The translations under genes and the position numbers were made by a program. 64,000 nt of DNA from Spirochaetaceae bacterium (lineage in GTDB: Bacteria; Spirochaetota; Spirochaetia; Treponematales; Breznakiellaceae), in the NCBI GenBank assembly GCA_031281945.1, contig JAITER010000092.1:21791-85790 (forward strand), given 5' to 3'. How positions within the stretch are numbered: the first letter of the stretch is position 1; each line of letters starts with the position of its first letter. Below are positions 51,823 to 60,338 of this stretch, one piece after another. The notes under the pieces are model-generated. The model was not told where the DNA came from and ran no database searches. It saw only the letters and a program-made list of their open reading frames with translations.

Positions 51823-52848
51823 GTGGTAAGGAAACATTTGTTTGTTATTAATCCTAATTCTTTTAGAAAGTCTGGATCTATGGATGTGTTTGTTAACTAC
51901 GTACGTGATATTTTTGAAACCCAAATAAAAATGAATTACGATATACGCATTTCCCGCTTTCCTAGACACGCGATACGCATAGTGCGTGGATACATAACCC
52001 AAGCCGGCGAGGACGTAATCGTGCGTGTTTACGCGGTGGGCGGAGACGGAATTCTTTTCGATTGTTTAAATGGTTTGATGGGCCTGCCTAACGCGGAACT
52101 TGCTTCAATACCGTACGGGCGCGGCAACGACTTTATTCGTTCTTTCGGGGAAGGGCTTTTTGATTTGTTCCGCGACGTCGCGTCCATGTCGTGCGCGCCA
52201 GTTGTTGATACTGATGTAATGCATTGCGGCAATATGTATTCACTGCTTTATTGCAGTATAGGAATAGAATCGGACGCCGCTATTCGCGCTAAATACATGT
52301 TAGGAGACGTAATAAACCACTGGCCGGTTTTTCTTCGTAAAAGCAATTTTGTTTTCAATATGATAATTTATATTTGCGGTTTTTTGGCGATGTTTAACAG
52401 AAAAGTTATGAATCAGGAATATACCGTTGATATGGACGGCAGGAATTTTAGCGGTTTATACGCAATTATTAACATGGCGAATTCGCCGTGCTATGGCGGC
52501 GATAAAAACCCGGTGGTTACGGCCATGCCGAACGACGGTTACCTGGATGTAATGTTTTTTAAAGGCATCACCCCAATTAGAGGGCTAGGAGCGATTATTC
52601 CATATTTGTCTGGGTGCGCCTATAAAATTCCCAAAGAATTTTTCTTAAAACGCGCAAAAACCATATCTATCCACTCCGACAAGCCATTGGTTGTGGGAAT
52701 CGACGGCGAGATGTTTTTTGAAACTAATATCAACGTAGAAGTTTTATCTAACGCTGTAAAAATAGTCGCGCCGGCCGGCCTCGAATACAAAAACAAATGT
52801 AAATTTTACGAATTCCAACAACTAAGCAAAAAATTCACAAATAAATAG
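51823..52848 (+). CDS. Diacylglycerol-kinase-family lipid kinase, copy 2
   Basis: 341 residues, closely similar to copy 1 throughout (KHLFVINPNSFRKSG, YAVGGDGILFDCLNG, YGRGNDFIRSFGEG, GIDGEMFFETN). It keeps the canonical Gly in GRGND. Divergence concentrates in the middle (about 150-190) and the C-terminal third. The start is GTG 51823, 6 bases after GGAGG (51812-51816); the TTG at 51817 abuts the Shine-Dalgarno and is unlikely. Tandem duplication with copy 1 is clear. Confidence 0.87.
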   Translation: MVRKHLFVINPNSFRKSGSMDVFVNYVRDIFETQIKMNYDIRISRFPRHAIRIVRGYITQAGEDVIVRVYAVGGDGILFDCLNGLMGLPNAELASIPYGRGNDFIRSFGEGLFDLFRDVASMSCAPVVDTDVMHCGNMYSLLYCSIGIESDAAIRAKYMLGDVINHWPVFLRKSNFVFNMIIYICGFLAMFNRKVMNQEYTVDMDGRNFSGLYAIINMANSPCYGGDKNPVVTAMPNDGYLDVMFFKGITPIRGLGAIIPYLSGCAYKIPKEFFLKRAKTISIHSDKPLVVGIDGEMFFETNINVEVLSNAVKIVAPAGLEYKNKCKFYEFQQLSKKFTNK

Positions 52849-52878
52849 CAAGACAATTCAAATGTTTTCTTTGTCCGC

Positions 52879-52907
52879 TTGTATACTGTTCTTTTAGCCG
52901 GTATAAT
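52879..52907 (+). promoter_or_regulatory. Promoter for the STAS-like gene
   Basis: TTGTAT (52879-52884), 17-base spacer with CTTTTAGCCG, TATAAT (52902-52907). Confidence 0.65.
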
Positions 52908-52954
52908 TAACCTGTAGCTGGTCTTTCAAAAATTTAGAACGAGAGGGGGCCTAA

Positions 52955-53329
52955 ATGGATAACAAAATAGAATTGCTTGAGTGTAACGAAAAAAAGATAT
53001 TCTATTTTAACATTAGTCATTTTAAAAACAACGACCAATTTCTGGAATTTATCAAATGCGCAAAAGAAACCCTGTCTTCTTACAAAAAAGATAAATTATA
53101 TTTTTCTATAACAAATGTAACCGGCGTATTTTATGATTCCGAAACAAAAAAGCTTATGGCGGATTGGATGTTGTTTAACAAACCTTATATAAAAATGGGC
53201 GTTGTTATAGGCCTGGACGGCATTAAGCGGATTATGGTTTCATCTTTAATGCAAATTTCTGGTCGTAAAGATTTGAAATTTCTCAGCACCAAGGAAGAAG
53301 CTGTTGAATGGATTGTAAATTTTGATTAA
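52955..53329 (+). CDS. Small STAS/SpoIIAA-like protein
   Basis: 124 residues of alternating beta/alpha pattern: KKIFYFNISHFKNNDQFLEFIKCAKETL, LYFSITNVTGVFYDSETKKLMADWM, KMGVVIGLDGIKRIMVSSLMQISG, FLSTKEEAVEWIVN. The last part is the typical end of SpoIIAA/STAS-like proteins (DF-x-T-x-E-EAxxWL). GAGAGGGGG precedes the ATG. Such domains bind nucleotides, lipids or partner proteins; its place next to lipid kinases and a histidine kinase hints at a signalling role, which is inference. Confidence 0.65.
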   Translation: MDNKIELLECNEKKIFYFNISHFKNNDQFLEFIKCAKETLSSYKKDKLYFSITNVTGVFYDSETKKLMADWMLFNKPYIKMGVVIGLDGIKRIMVSSLMQISGRKDLKFLSTKEEAVEWIVNFD

Positions 53330-53336
53330 ATAGAGA

Positions 53337-53455
53337 TTGTCCATAATGTAGACGCATTCTTGACAATCTCCTTTGAAAAACGCATTTTCGCAGCCTTTAG
53401 GCGAGAAAATGCAAGGTCTGTCCGCAAAGTAAACGGCTTTATGGACGGACGCTAA
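53337..53455. repeat. Intergenic repeat family B, copy 2
   Basis: CATAATGTAGACGCATT..., GCGAGAAAATGCAAGG, TCCGCAAAGTAAACGG and GGACGGACGCTAAAT, in the same order as at 32572 and 60193. Confidence 0.7.
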
Positions 53456-53659
53456 ATAATACGATTGCGCTGGGTTTATACATGGCAATTTTACATAGGT
53501 TGAATTGTGCGCTAAATCTACGCCCTAAGACTTAACGGCGCCGCTGATAAATATACAAATGAATTTGCGCCGGCTGTAAAACAGGAATTTTACTGGCGTA
53601 TTCAATTTGTCTGTTTTTGTGTTTTAAGTAACCGAATACTAATAAGGACAAGTAATCGT

Positions 53660-53850
53660 TTGTTTGTCACCAATTTTGTTTCTTTATAGGAAGTTTGCCG
53701 CTATGAGCGCTTCTATTGACTGTAATATGCGCAATATTATTAAAAAGCAAATTAAAATGAATTGCGATATACGCATTTCCCGCATCTTCGCGTATGTTGC
53801 AAGTTTTTTGCGCGGTTGCATTCTTTTCCATTATTTAAATGATTTAACGG
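53660..53850 (+). pseudogene. Remnant of a lipid kinase 5' end
   Basis: TTTGTCACCAATTTTG.TTCTTTATAGGAAG matches the start of copies 1 and 2, AAGCAAATTAAAATGAATTGCGATATACGCATTTCCCGC matches copy 2 at 51926-51960, and GCATTCTTTTCCATTATTTAAATGATTTAACGGG matches the GILFDCLNGL codons with the ATP loop deleted. Frame-broken and internally deleted. With copies 1, 2 and the 3' remnant this is the fourth trace of the gene family. Confidence 0.75.
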
Positions 53851-53928
53851 GCTCGCTCAAGAGGAGTTTGCTCCAATTTGTTTAATTTAAAAATGGAATT
53901 AAAGAAATAAAAAGGATGGTAAGAATAA

Positions 53929-56900
53929 ATGAATGAAAATAACGAAAATAAACGTTATTTACGCACGACGATGGTTTCTGGCGCTCTTTATACAATCGGG
54001 CTTATCGTAAATTTTTTGTATTCTTACATCCATGGCGGACAATTTCTTGTACATATACCTATTATAATATATGTTTGCCTGGTTTTTATTTTTCTTTTTG
54101 CGGTGCGCTATTCTTTAAAAAAACAGGGTGTGCAGAAGGATCTCGCCGTATATTATCAGTGCATAAACTTCGCCGTCATCTATTCCGCCGTTGTTTTCTT
54201 TATTCTTATAATTCCACGCCTTTTTCAAGAATACGCTTACAAAAGCATAATTCTTGGTTGTGTTCTACTTGTTATATGTATAGGGCTTTTAACTTTATTG
54301 ATGAAATTTATAAGGCCCGCATCGCAACTGGCTTTTTATATTCCAGCTTTAAGTTTTATTTGTTCCACTGTTTTTATGCTTATGACGGGTGGAAACAGAT
54401 TTTATTTTTTAGTTTACGCTATTATATGCGGATTCGGCGCGGCTTACAATAATTACGCCCGTTTTTGCTTTTTTTTCCTTTTAACGCAAATTTCTTTTTG
54501 TTTTATTGTTTTTTCCGGCGTTCCGCTTTTAGGCGCGAATGTTGGAATGGACGAAATTCTTATCCATTGGCTTCTTTCAACTTTATGTGTTTTATTCTTT
54601 TTGTTTTTATCTCGTGTGGCGACCGAAAAAACAAGCCGTTCCGCGCGCGCGGTGGATACATTCAATCCCCTTATGGCCGCTACTCCCAACCTTATCGCCA
54701 TTCTGGATGAAATGAACCGCGTAACCTACATATCAAAAACACTGGCCGAATTAACTCACATAGAAGACTACGAAATGGCTATAGGCCGCCCTATAATAGA
54801 CCTTTTTTCGGATATAGAAGTAAAGATGGTTATTGGAGAAATTATAGAAACGTCCGGTTTTTACAGCAATACCGTGGAACTTTTTTTGGGCGGCAGAAAG
54901 CGTTATTTTAGAATAATTTTTGACAAATTTCCCGATGACACACCGGGCCGTTTTATAGATATGAGCGATATTACGCCTATCATGGATGCGCGTTTTGAGG
55001 CGGAAGAAGCAAAATTTAAGGCGGAAGAAGCTAATGCGGCGAAGAGCGCGTTTTTGGCGAGGATGAGTCACGAGATAAGGACGCCGATGAACGCTATAGT
55101 TGGAATGTCTGAGCTTATATTAAGGGAGGACACGTCGCCAATAGTTAGGGAACACGCCGCGGCGGTGAAACAGGCCGGAAATAATCTTGTTGCGATAATA
55201 AACGACATTCTGGATTTTTCAAAAATAGAATCCGGCAAGATGGAAATAATTTGCGCGGAATATGATTTTGCTTCGCTTATAAACGATGTGGTTACGATTA
55301 TACGGATGAGGCTTCGTGAGAAGCCGATATATTTTATTGTAAACGTGGACAGCAAGATACCGACTAAATTTAGCGGTGATATTATAAGAATGAGGCAGAT
55401 TATTTTAAATTTGCTGTCTAACGCCTCTAAATACACCGATGAGGGTCATATTCTTTTTATGGTGGAAGCTGAGGAACGGGATGAAGAATCTGTGGTTTTA
55501 AAGTTTGAGGTTTCCGACACGGGAATAGGGATAAAACAAGAAGACATGGGCAAATTATTCGGGGATTTTTCGCGTCTTGATTCTCGTTTAAATCAAGGGG
55601 TGGAAGGGTCTGGTCTTGGTCTTGCTATAACAAAGAATTTATGCCGCGTTATGGGAGGAGACGTTACTGTTGAATCTGAGTACGGCGAGGGCAGTACATT
55701 TACGGCGAGGATACCGCAGGATATAAGCGATGCGAGGCCGCTGGCGTCTGTTTTTGACGCCGCGGATAAACGAGTTTTAATTTATGAGACGCGGGAGATT
55801 TGCGGCAATTCGTTGGTATGTTCGATAGACAATTTGGGTGTATATTGCAGACTGGTTTCGACATTGGAAGAACTGATTTTTGTTATGGGAAAAGAAAGCT
55901 TTGATTTTGTATTTATAGCGTCTTTTTTGTTTGACGAAGCGTTTGATGAAATACAAAAGATAAAGGGAGAAAGCACGCTAGTGTTAATGGCGGAATACGG
56001 CGAAGTGATTGTTGAGCGGCAGACGCGCTTTATAGCGATGCCCGCATATTCGATTAGTATAGCTAATATTTTGAACGGTCTGGAAGAAGTTCACACGTAC
56101 AACGAGGAGGGGGTGTCCATACACTTTACGGCTCCGGAAGCCCGTGTTTTGATTGTTGATGATATAAAAACGAATTTAGATGTGGCGGTAGGTCTTTTGG
56201 CGCCATACGGGATGGAGGTTGATTATACGTTAAGCGGCCGCGAGGCTCTTGGGATGATACAAAAGCACGAATACGACATAGTTTTAATGGATCACATGAT
56301 GCCCGGCATGGACGGGATAGAAACGACGCAGGCGATAAGAGCGATGGAGGGCGAGCGGTACGCGAAATTGCCTATTGTGGCGCTCACGGCGAATGCGGTT
56401 TCTGGAATGAGAAGCATGTTTTTGGAAAACGGTTTTAACGATTACATATCCAAGCCGATAGAAATAACGAAATTAGACGCTATTTTGTCGCAGTGGATAC
56501 CGGACGGCAAAAAGAAGCGGACGTCCGGATTAACGCCGTTAGATAGGGCGAAGAAGGCGGAGGCCGCCAACGCTCGAAAGGGCGTGCGGGGAGTGGATAT
56601 GGCGAAAGGGCTGACTCTTACAGGCGGCTCGGAAGAGGTGTACCACAGTATTTTGGAGCAATTTTGCGAAGACGTGCTGGAGCGTATTCCTGTAGTAAAT
56701 CATGTTCCAACACCGGAAGAACTCTCTCTTTTTACGATTGACGTACACGCGCTAAAGAGCGCCGCCGCAATTATAGGGGCGGACGAAATTTCCAAAGAAG
56801 CGGCGGCTTTAGAGGCGGCCGGGAAAGCCGGCGCGATGGATGAAATAGAGAAAAAACTGCCGCAATTCTGCAAACATATTAGCGGGCTCGTGGAAGATGT

Positions 56901-56982
56901 CAAAGACTTTTTGGAAAATAAAGAATCACCCCCCCCCCCCCCCGAAAGTCCGCGCACAACATCACGATGGCATAACCAGTGA
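53929..56982 (+). CDS. Hybrid sensor histidine kinase with REC and HPt domains
   Basis: 1017 residues. Seven or so transmembrane helices (about 15-225), a PAS-like region (about 245-350), a short coiled coil (EAEEAKFKAEEANAAKSAF), HisKA with phosphoacceptor His381 (MSHEIRTPMNAIVG), a HATPase domain (NLLSNASKYTDEG, DTGIGI, GSGLGLAI), a degenerate receiver-like stretch (about 605-700), a full receiver with Asp788 (VLMDHMMPGMDG), and a C-terminal HPt with His940 (VHALKSAA). A complete internal phosphorelay is therefore encoded; the output regulator is elsewhere. The last 20 codons contain a C15 tract whose length sets the C-terminal tail. Confidence 0.93.
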   Translation: MNENNENKRYLRTTMVSGALYTIGLIVNFLYSYIHGGQFLVHIPIIIYVCLVFIFLFAVRYSLKKQGVQKDLAVYYQCINFAVIYSAVVFFILIIPRLFQEYAYKSIILGCVLLVICIGLLTLLMKFIRPASQLAFYIPALSFICSTVFMLMTGGNRFYFLVYAIICGFGAAYNNYARFCFFFLLTQISFCFIVFSGVPLLGANVGMDEILIHWLLSTLCVLFFLFLSRVATEKTSRSARAVDTFNPLMAATPNLIAILDEMNRVTYISKTLAELTHIEDYEMAIGRPIIDLFSDIEVKMVIGEIIETSGFYSNTVELFLGGRKRYFRIIFDKFPDDTPGRFIDMSDITPIMDARFEAEEAKFKAEEANAAKSAFLARMSHEIRTPMNAIVGMSELILREDTSPIVREHAAAVKQAGNNLVAIINDILDFSKIESGKMEIICAEYDFASLINDVVTIIRMRLREKPIYFIVNVDSKIPTKFSGDIIRMRQIILNLLSNASKYTDEGHILFMVEAEERDEESVVLKFEVSDTGIGIKQEDMGKLFGDFSRLDSRLNQGVEGSGLGLAITKNLCRVMGGDVTVESEYGEGSTFTARIPQDISDARPLASVFDAADKRVLIYETREICGNSLVCSIDNLGVYCRLVSTLEELIFVMGKESFDFVFIASFLFDEAFDEIQKIKGESTLVLMAEYGEVIVERQTRFIAMPAYSISIANILNGLEEVHTYNEEGVSIHFTAPEARVLIVDDIKTNLDVAVGLLAPYGMEVDYTLSGREALGMIQKHEYDIVLMDHMMPGMDGIETTQAIRAMEGERYAKLPIVALTANAVSGMRSMFLENGFNDYISKPIEITKLDAILSQWIPDGKKKRTSGLTPLDRAKKAEAANARKGVRGVDMAKGLTLTGGSEEVYHSILEQFCEDVLERIPVVNHVPTPEELSLFTIDVHALKSAAAIIGADEISKEAAALEAAGKAGAMDEIEKKLPQFCKHISGLVEDVKDFLENKESPPPPPESPRTTSRWHNQ
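56929..56943 (+). repeat. C15 homopolymer at the 3' end of the histidine kinase gene
   Basis: In frame it encodes five Pro (ESPPPPPESP). One C fewer gives a tail PKVRAQHHDGITSEK; one more gives RKSARNITMA, so all three frames end soon but differ. Confidence 0.95.
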
Positions 56983-57007
56983 AAAATAAGCGGCATTTAA
57001 GGAAAAT

Positions 57008-58282
57008 ATGAATAATTATTTGTATGATTTATTAAAGCCTATTTACCACAATGCGGAATTTTCGCCAAAGCAAGAAGCCGTTGTTGATTTTATAATCGCT
57101 TTAGCCGCGCTTGTATTGATTGCTTTAGCGCTTGGCAAATTAAGCGGTTTTCTGTTTAGAAAATTTTTGCCTCATTTTTTTGGCAAATCAAAAAATATTT
57201 GGGCCGCCGCTATGGAAAGCAGCGGGTTTTTACGTTTTGCGTCGCGCATTGTTCCCGCCATTGCAATTTTGTTTTTAATACCGGTTGTTTTACAAGAAGG
57301 TAAAGGTTTTACTCTATTCGCTCAACGGCTTGCGGCGGCTTTTGTTATTGGAATGTCGGCCCGGATTATAGCCTTGTTTTTGGATACGCTTCAGTTCATT
57401 TATCAAAAAAACATGGAGGAATACGCCCGCCGGCGTCCCATAAAAAGTTATTTACAGCTTGTTAAAATATTTTTATATATAATTACCATAATTTTGATGG
57501 TGACAACGATGTTGAATGTTTCGCCAAAAGGCTTTTTGGGCGGCATAGGCGCTTTAAGCGCCGTTCTTATGCTGGTTTTTAAAGATTCTATAACTGGGTT
57601 TGTTTCCAGTTTACAACTTTCACTCAACGATATGATACGTATTGGTGATGTTATAGATATGTCCAAATACGGCGCGGAAGGTACTGTTATAGATGTTACT
57701 TTGCAATCTGTGGTTGTGCGCAACTGGGATATGACGACTTCCACCATACCAATTTACAATATGGTTTCGGATAGTTTTCGCAACCTGCGCGTTATTTCGG
57801 AAGAAGGCTGCCGGCGCGTAAAGCAAGCGATGTATATAGACCTGCAATCCGTTAAGTTTCTTAGTCCGGCGAAAGTTGATGAAATTTCACGGCTGCCTCT
57901 TTTGCAAATGCAACCGGAAGCCTGGAAAAATATGCTTGAAAACGCGCCGGTAGGTTCGGATAGCGGCATACCGGCTGCCGGCGGGGCGGTTTTTCTTACT
58001 AACCTTGGGCTTTTTAGAATGTACACGGAATTATACCTCAAAAATCACCCGATGGTCGCAAAAGACCGCCCTATTATTGTGCGCCATCTGCCGCAAGAAT
58101 CCCACGGCTTGCCTTTACAACTTTGGTTTTATTGCGCCGGTTTTGTTTGGGAAAGTTACGAACATATTATGGCTTCTATTTTTGAGCATCTATTTGCGGT
58201 AATGCGCGAGTTTGATTTGCGGGTTTGTCAATTTCCTACCGGCGCGGATTTTCGTTCAATAAAATTAAACGGCGCCGGTTAA
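57008..58282 (+). CDS. MscS-family mechanosensitive channel
   Basis: 424 residues, with several N-terminal transmembrane helices (about 28-200), then the pore/beta-domain signature [48 protein letters not shown], and a long cytoplasmic C-terminal part ([23 protein letters not shown] ...), as in YbdG-type MscS homologues. It releases solutes on osmotic downshock. It starts 26 bases after the histidine kinase stop, so the two may be co-transcribed. Its 3' end overlaps the convergent mnmG by 18 bases. Confidence 0.9.
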   Translation: MNNYLYDLLKPIYHNAEFSPKQEAVVDFIIALAALVLIALALGKLSGFLFRKFLPHFFGKSKNIWAAAMESSGFLRFASRIVPAIAILFLIPVVLQEGKGFTLFAQRLAAAFVIGMSARIIALFLDTLQFIYQKNMEEYARRRPIKSYLQLVKIFLYIITIILMVTTMLNVSPKGFLGGIGALSAVLMLVFKDSITGFVSSLQLSLNDMIRIGDVIDMSKYGAEGTVIDVTLQSVVVRNWDMTTSTIPIYNMVSDSFRNLRVISEEGCRRVKQAMYIDLQSVKFLSPAKVDEISRLPLLQMQPEAWKNMLENAPVGSDSGIPAAGGAVFLTNLGLFRMYTELYLKNHPMVAKDRPIIVRHLPQESHGLPLQLWFYCAGFVWESYEHIMASIFEHLFAVMREFDLRVCQFPTGADFRSIKLNGAG

Positions 58283-60055
58283 CGCGCCTTTTGAGGCCAG
58301 GGCCATAAGCAAGGCGACGTCTCCCTGTCTGACCCCAGGGATTCGCGCCGCTTGACCCACATTTATCGGGCGCACTACGAGCAGTTTTTCGCGGGCTTCA
58401 GCGGAAAGGCCGCTAATGCGTTTATAATTCAGATTAATGTCAAGTTTTATAGAGTCCATTTTTGCGCGGCGCTCAATTATGCGCTTTTCTTTTTCTATGT
58501 AGCCTTCGTATTTAATGTCCAAAGCGGCGGTTTCTTCCCATTCAGAGTTGTAACCGTAGGAGCGGCTTTCTAAACCCCCGGCTTCTTGTTTTGATTTTCG
58601 CATTAAATCTTTTATAACGTCTATCGCGGCTATTTTTTTATTAAAAAGTTCCCACCGTCTGTCATCAATTAACCCTAGTTTACGGCCTATAGGGGCGAGC
58701 CGGCAGTCCGCTGAATCCGCTCGCAGTATAAGGCGGTGTTCAGCGCGGCTTGTAAACATCCGGTAAGGTTCTTTAGTTCCAAGGGTGGTGAGATCGTCTA
58801 TAAGGACGCCGGTATAAGCTTCGGCGCGGCTTAATACAAGCGGTTTTTCGCCTTTAACTTTGCAAGCGGCGTTAATTCCGGCAATTATTCCTTGCGCCGC
58901 CGCCTCCTCGTAACCGGACGAGCCGTTTGTTTGCCCAGCCGAAAAAAAACCTTCCACCCGTTTGGATTCAAGGGTGGGCGAAAGTTCCAGCGGATTTATG
59001 TAGTCATATTCCACCGCATAGGCCGGGCGAACTATGCGGGCGTTTTCCAGCCCCGGTATTGTGTGAATAAACGCGGTTTGAACATCTTCCGGTAGTGAAC
59101 TGGAAGCCCCGTTTATGTACATTTCGTTGGTTTCCAGGCTTTCCGGTTCAATAAAAAGATGATGTGAATTCCGGTCTGGAAAACGCATCACTTTGTCTTC
59201 GATGGAAGGGCAGTATCGCGGGCCTATTCCCGTGATTTTTCCGCCGTACAGCGGGGAGCGATGAATATTCCGCCTTATTATTTCGTGGGTTTGTTCCGTT
59301 GTATGGGTCGTCCAGCAAGGGGTTTGCCGTAATGGTTGCGCGTTTGCGTTCAATTCGTCTTCAGCCCAAAAAGAAAACCGCCCGGATTCGCCCCCGTCTT
59401 GCTTCTCCATTGCGGAAAAATCTACGGTTTCGCCAGCTATGCGGGCCGGCGTGCCTGTTTTTAGACGCCCCACAGAAAAACCCAGCCTTCTAAGCGAACC
59501 GCTAAAACCAAAAGCGGCCCCTTCCCCAAGCCGGCCCTGCCCGGCTTCATAATCGCCTATAAAAACACGGCCTTCCAAAAATGTTCCAGCGGCTAAAACA
59601 ACGGTTTTTGCGGAAATTGTGCGCCCCCGTCCTGTAACAACGCCGCATAACACATACCGGCCTTCGTTTCCATCTTCCGTTACAATGCCAACAACTTCGT
59701 CCATAAATACAGAAAGATTGTTTTGGTTTTCTACGGAGCGGCGGGCGAGCCGCTGATAGCGTAATTTGTCGGTTTGGGCGCGGGGGCCTTGTACAGCCGG
59801 CCCGCGTGAACGGTTTAATACGCGGTATTGCAGGGTGGAAAGGTCGGTTAAAACGCCTATTTGCCCGCCCAATGCGTCCACTTCGCGTATAAGGTTTCCT
59901 TTTGCAAGGCCTCCCATCGCTGGGTTGCAGGAAAGCGCCCCTATTCTGTCTGGATTTTGGGTTATAAGGCACACGTTTAACCCCAACCTGGCCGCCGCAA
60001 GAGCCGCTTCTATTCCGGCGTGGCCGCCACCCGTTACAATGCAGTCAAAATCCAC
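58265..60055 (-). CDS. mnmG: tRNA uridine-5-carboxymethylaminomethyl modification enzyme MnmG
   Basis: 596 residues; FAD loop [22 protein letters not shown], then [59 protein letters not shown] and [21 protein letters not shown] are all family hallmarks. With MnmE it modifies the wobble uridine of several tRNAs. It is slightly shorter than most MnmG because of a trimmed C-terminus (ends ...[19 protein letters not shown]). It overlaps the mscS 3' end tail to tail. No mnmE or rsmG gene is adjacent (rsmG is at 28962). Confidence 0.95.
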   Translation of the reverse strand: MDFDCIVTGGGHAGIEAALAAARLGLNVCLITQNPDRIGALSCNPAMGGLAKGNLIREVDALGGQIGVLTDLSTLQYRVLNRSRGPAVQGPRAQTDKLRYQRLARRSVENQNNLSVFMDEVVGIVTEDGNEGRYVLCGVVTGRGRTISAKTVVLAAGTFLEGRVFIGDYEAGQGRLGEGAAFGFSGSLRRLGFSVGRLKTGTPARIAGETVDFSAMEKQDGGESGRFSFWAEDELNANAQPLRQTPCWTTHTTEQTHEIIRRNIHRSPLYGGKITGIGPRYCPSIEDKVMRFPDRNSHHLFIEPESLETNEMYINGASSSLPEDVQTAFIHTIPGLENARIVRPAYAVEYDYINPLELSPTLESKRVEGFFSAGQTNGSSGYEEAAAQGIIAGINAACKVKGEKPLVLSRAEAYTGVLIDDLTTLGTKEPYRMFTSRAEHRLILRADSADCRLAPIGRKLGLIDDRRWELFNKKIAAIDVIKDLMRKSKQEAGGLESRSYGYNSEWEETAALDIKYEGYIEKEKRIIERRAKMDSIKLDINLNYKRISGLSAEAREKLLVVRPINVGQAARIPGVRQGDVALLMALASKGALTGAV

Positions 60056-60192
60056 GTTTTAAGCATATCAAAAATATGAATAAGATATTTAGATATAAAG
60101 TTTATGTATATTTTTGACGATAATAAATTCAAATTATATTATAAAAACAAGACTGCGTTTCTATTCAGTCTTTTGCAAACAATTAAATTCCG

Positions 60193-60327
60193 CCCATAAT
60201 GCGGGTGTATTATGGGAAATAGGCCGCAGGTGCGCTATCGTCTCGAAATTCGCGTTTTGTAGACTAAACGCGAGAAAACACAAAGCTGTCCGCAAACAGC
60301 CAACTTTGCGGAAAGCCGCTAATTAGG
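60193..60327. repeat. Intergenic repeat family B, copy 3
   Basis: CCATAATGCGGG..TATTATGGG hairpin, ACGCGAGAAAACACAAAGC, TCCGCAAACAG and GCGGAAAGCCGCTAATTAG, in the same order as at 32572 and 53337. It fills most of the gap before the TPR gene. Confidence 0.7.
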
Positions 60328-60338
60328 ATTTCTAAATT

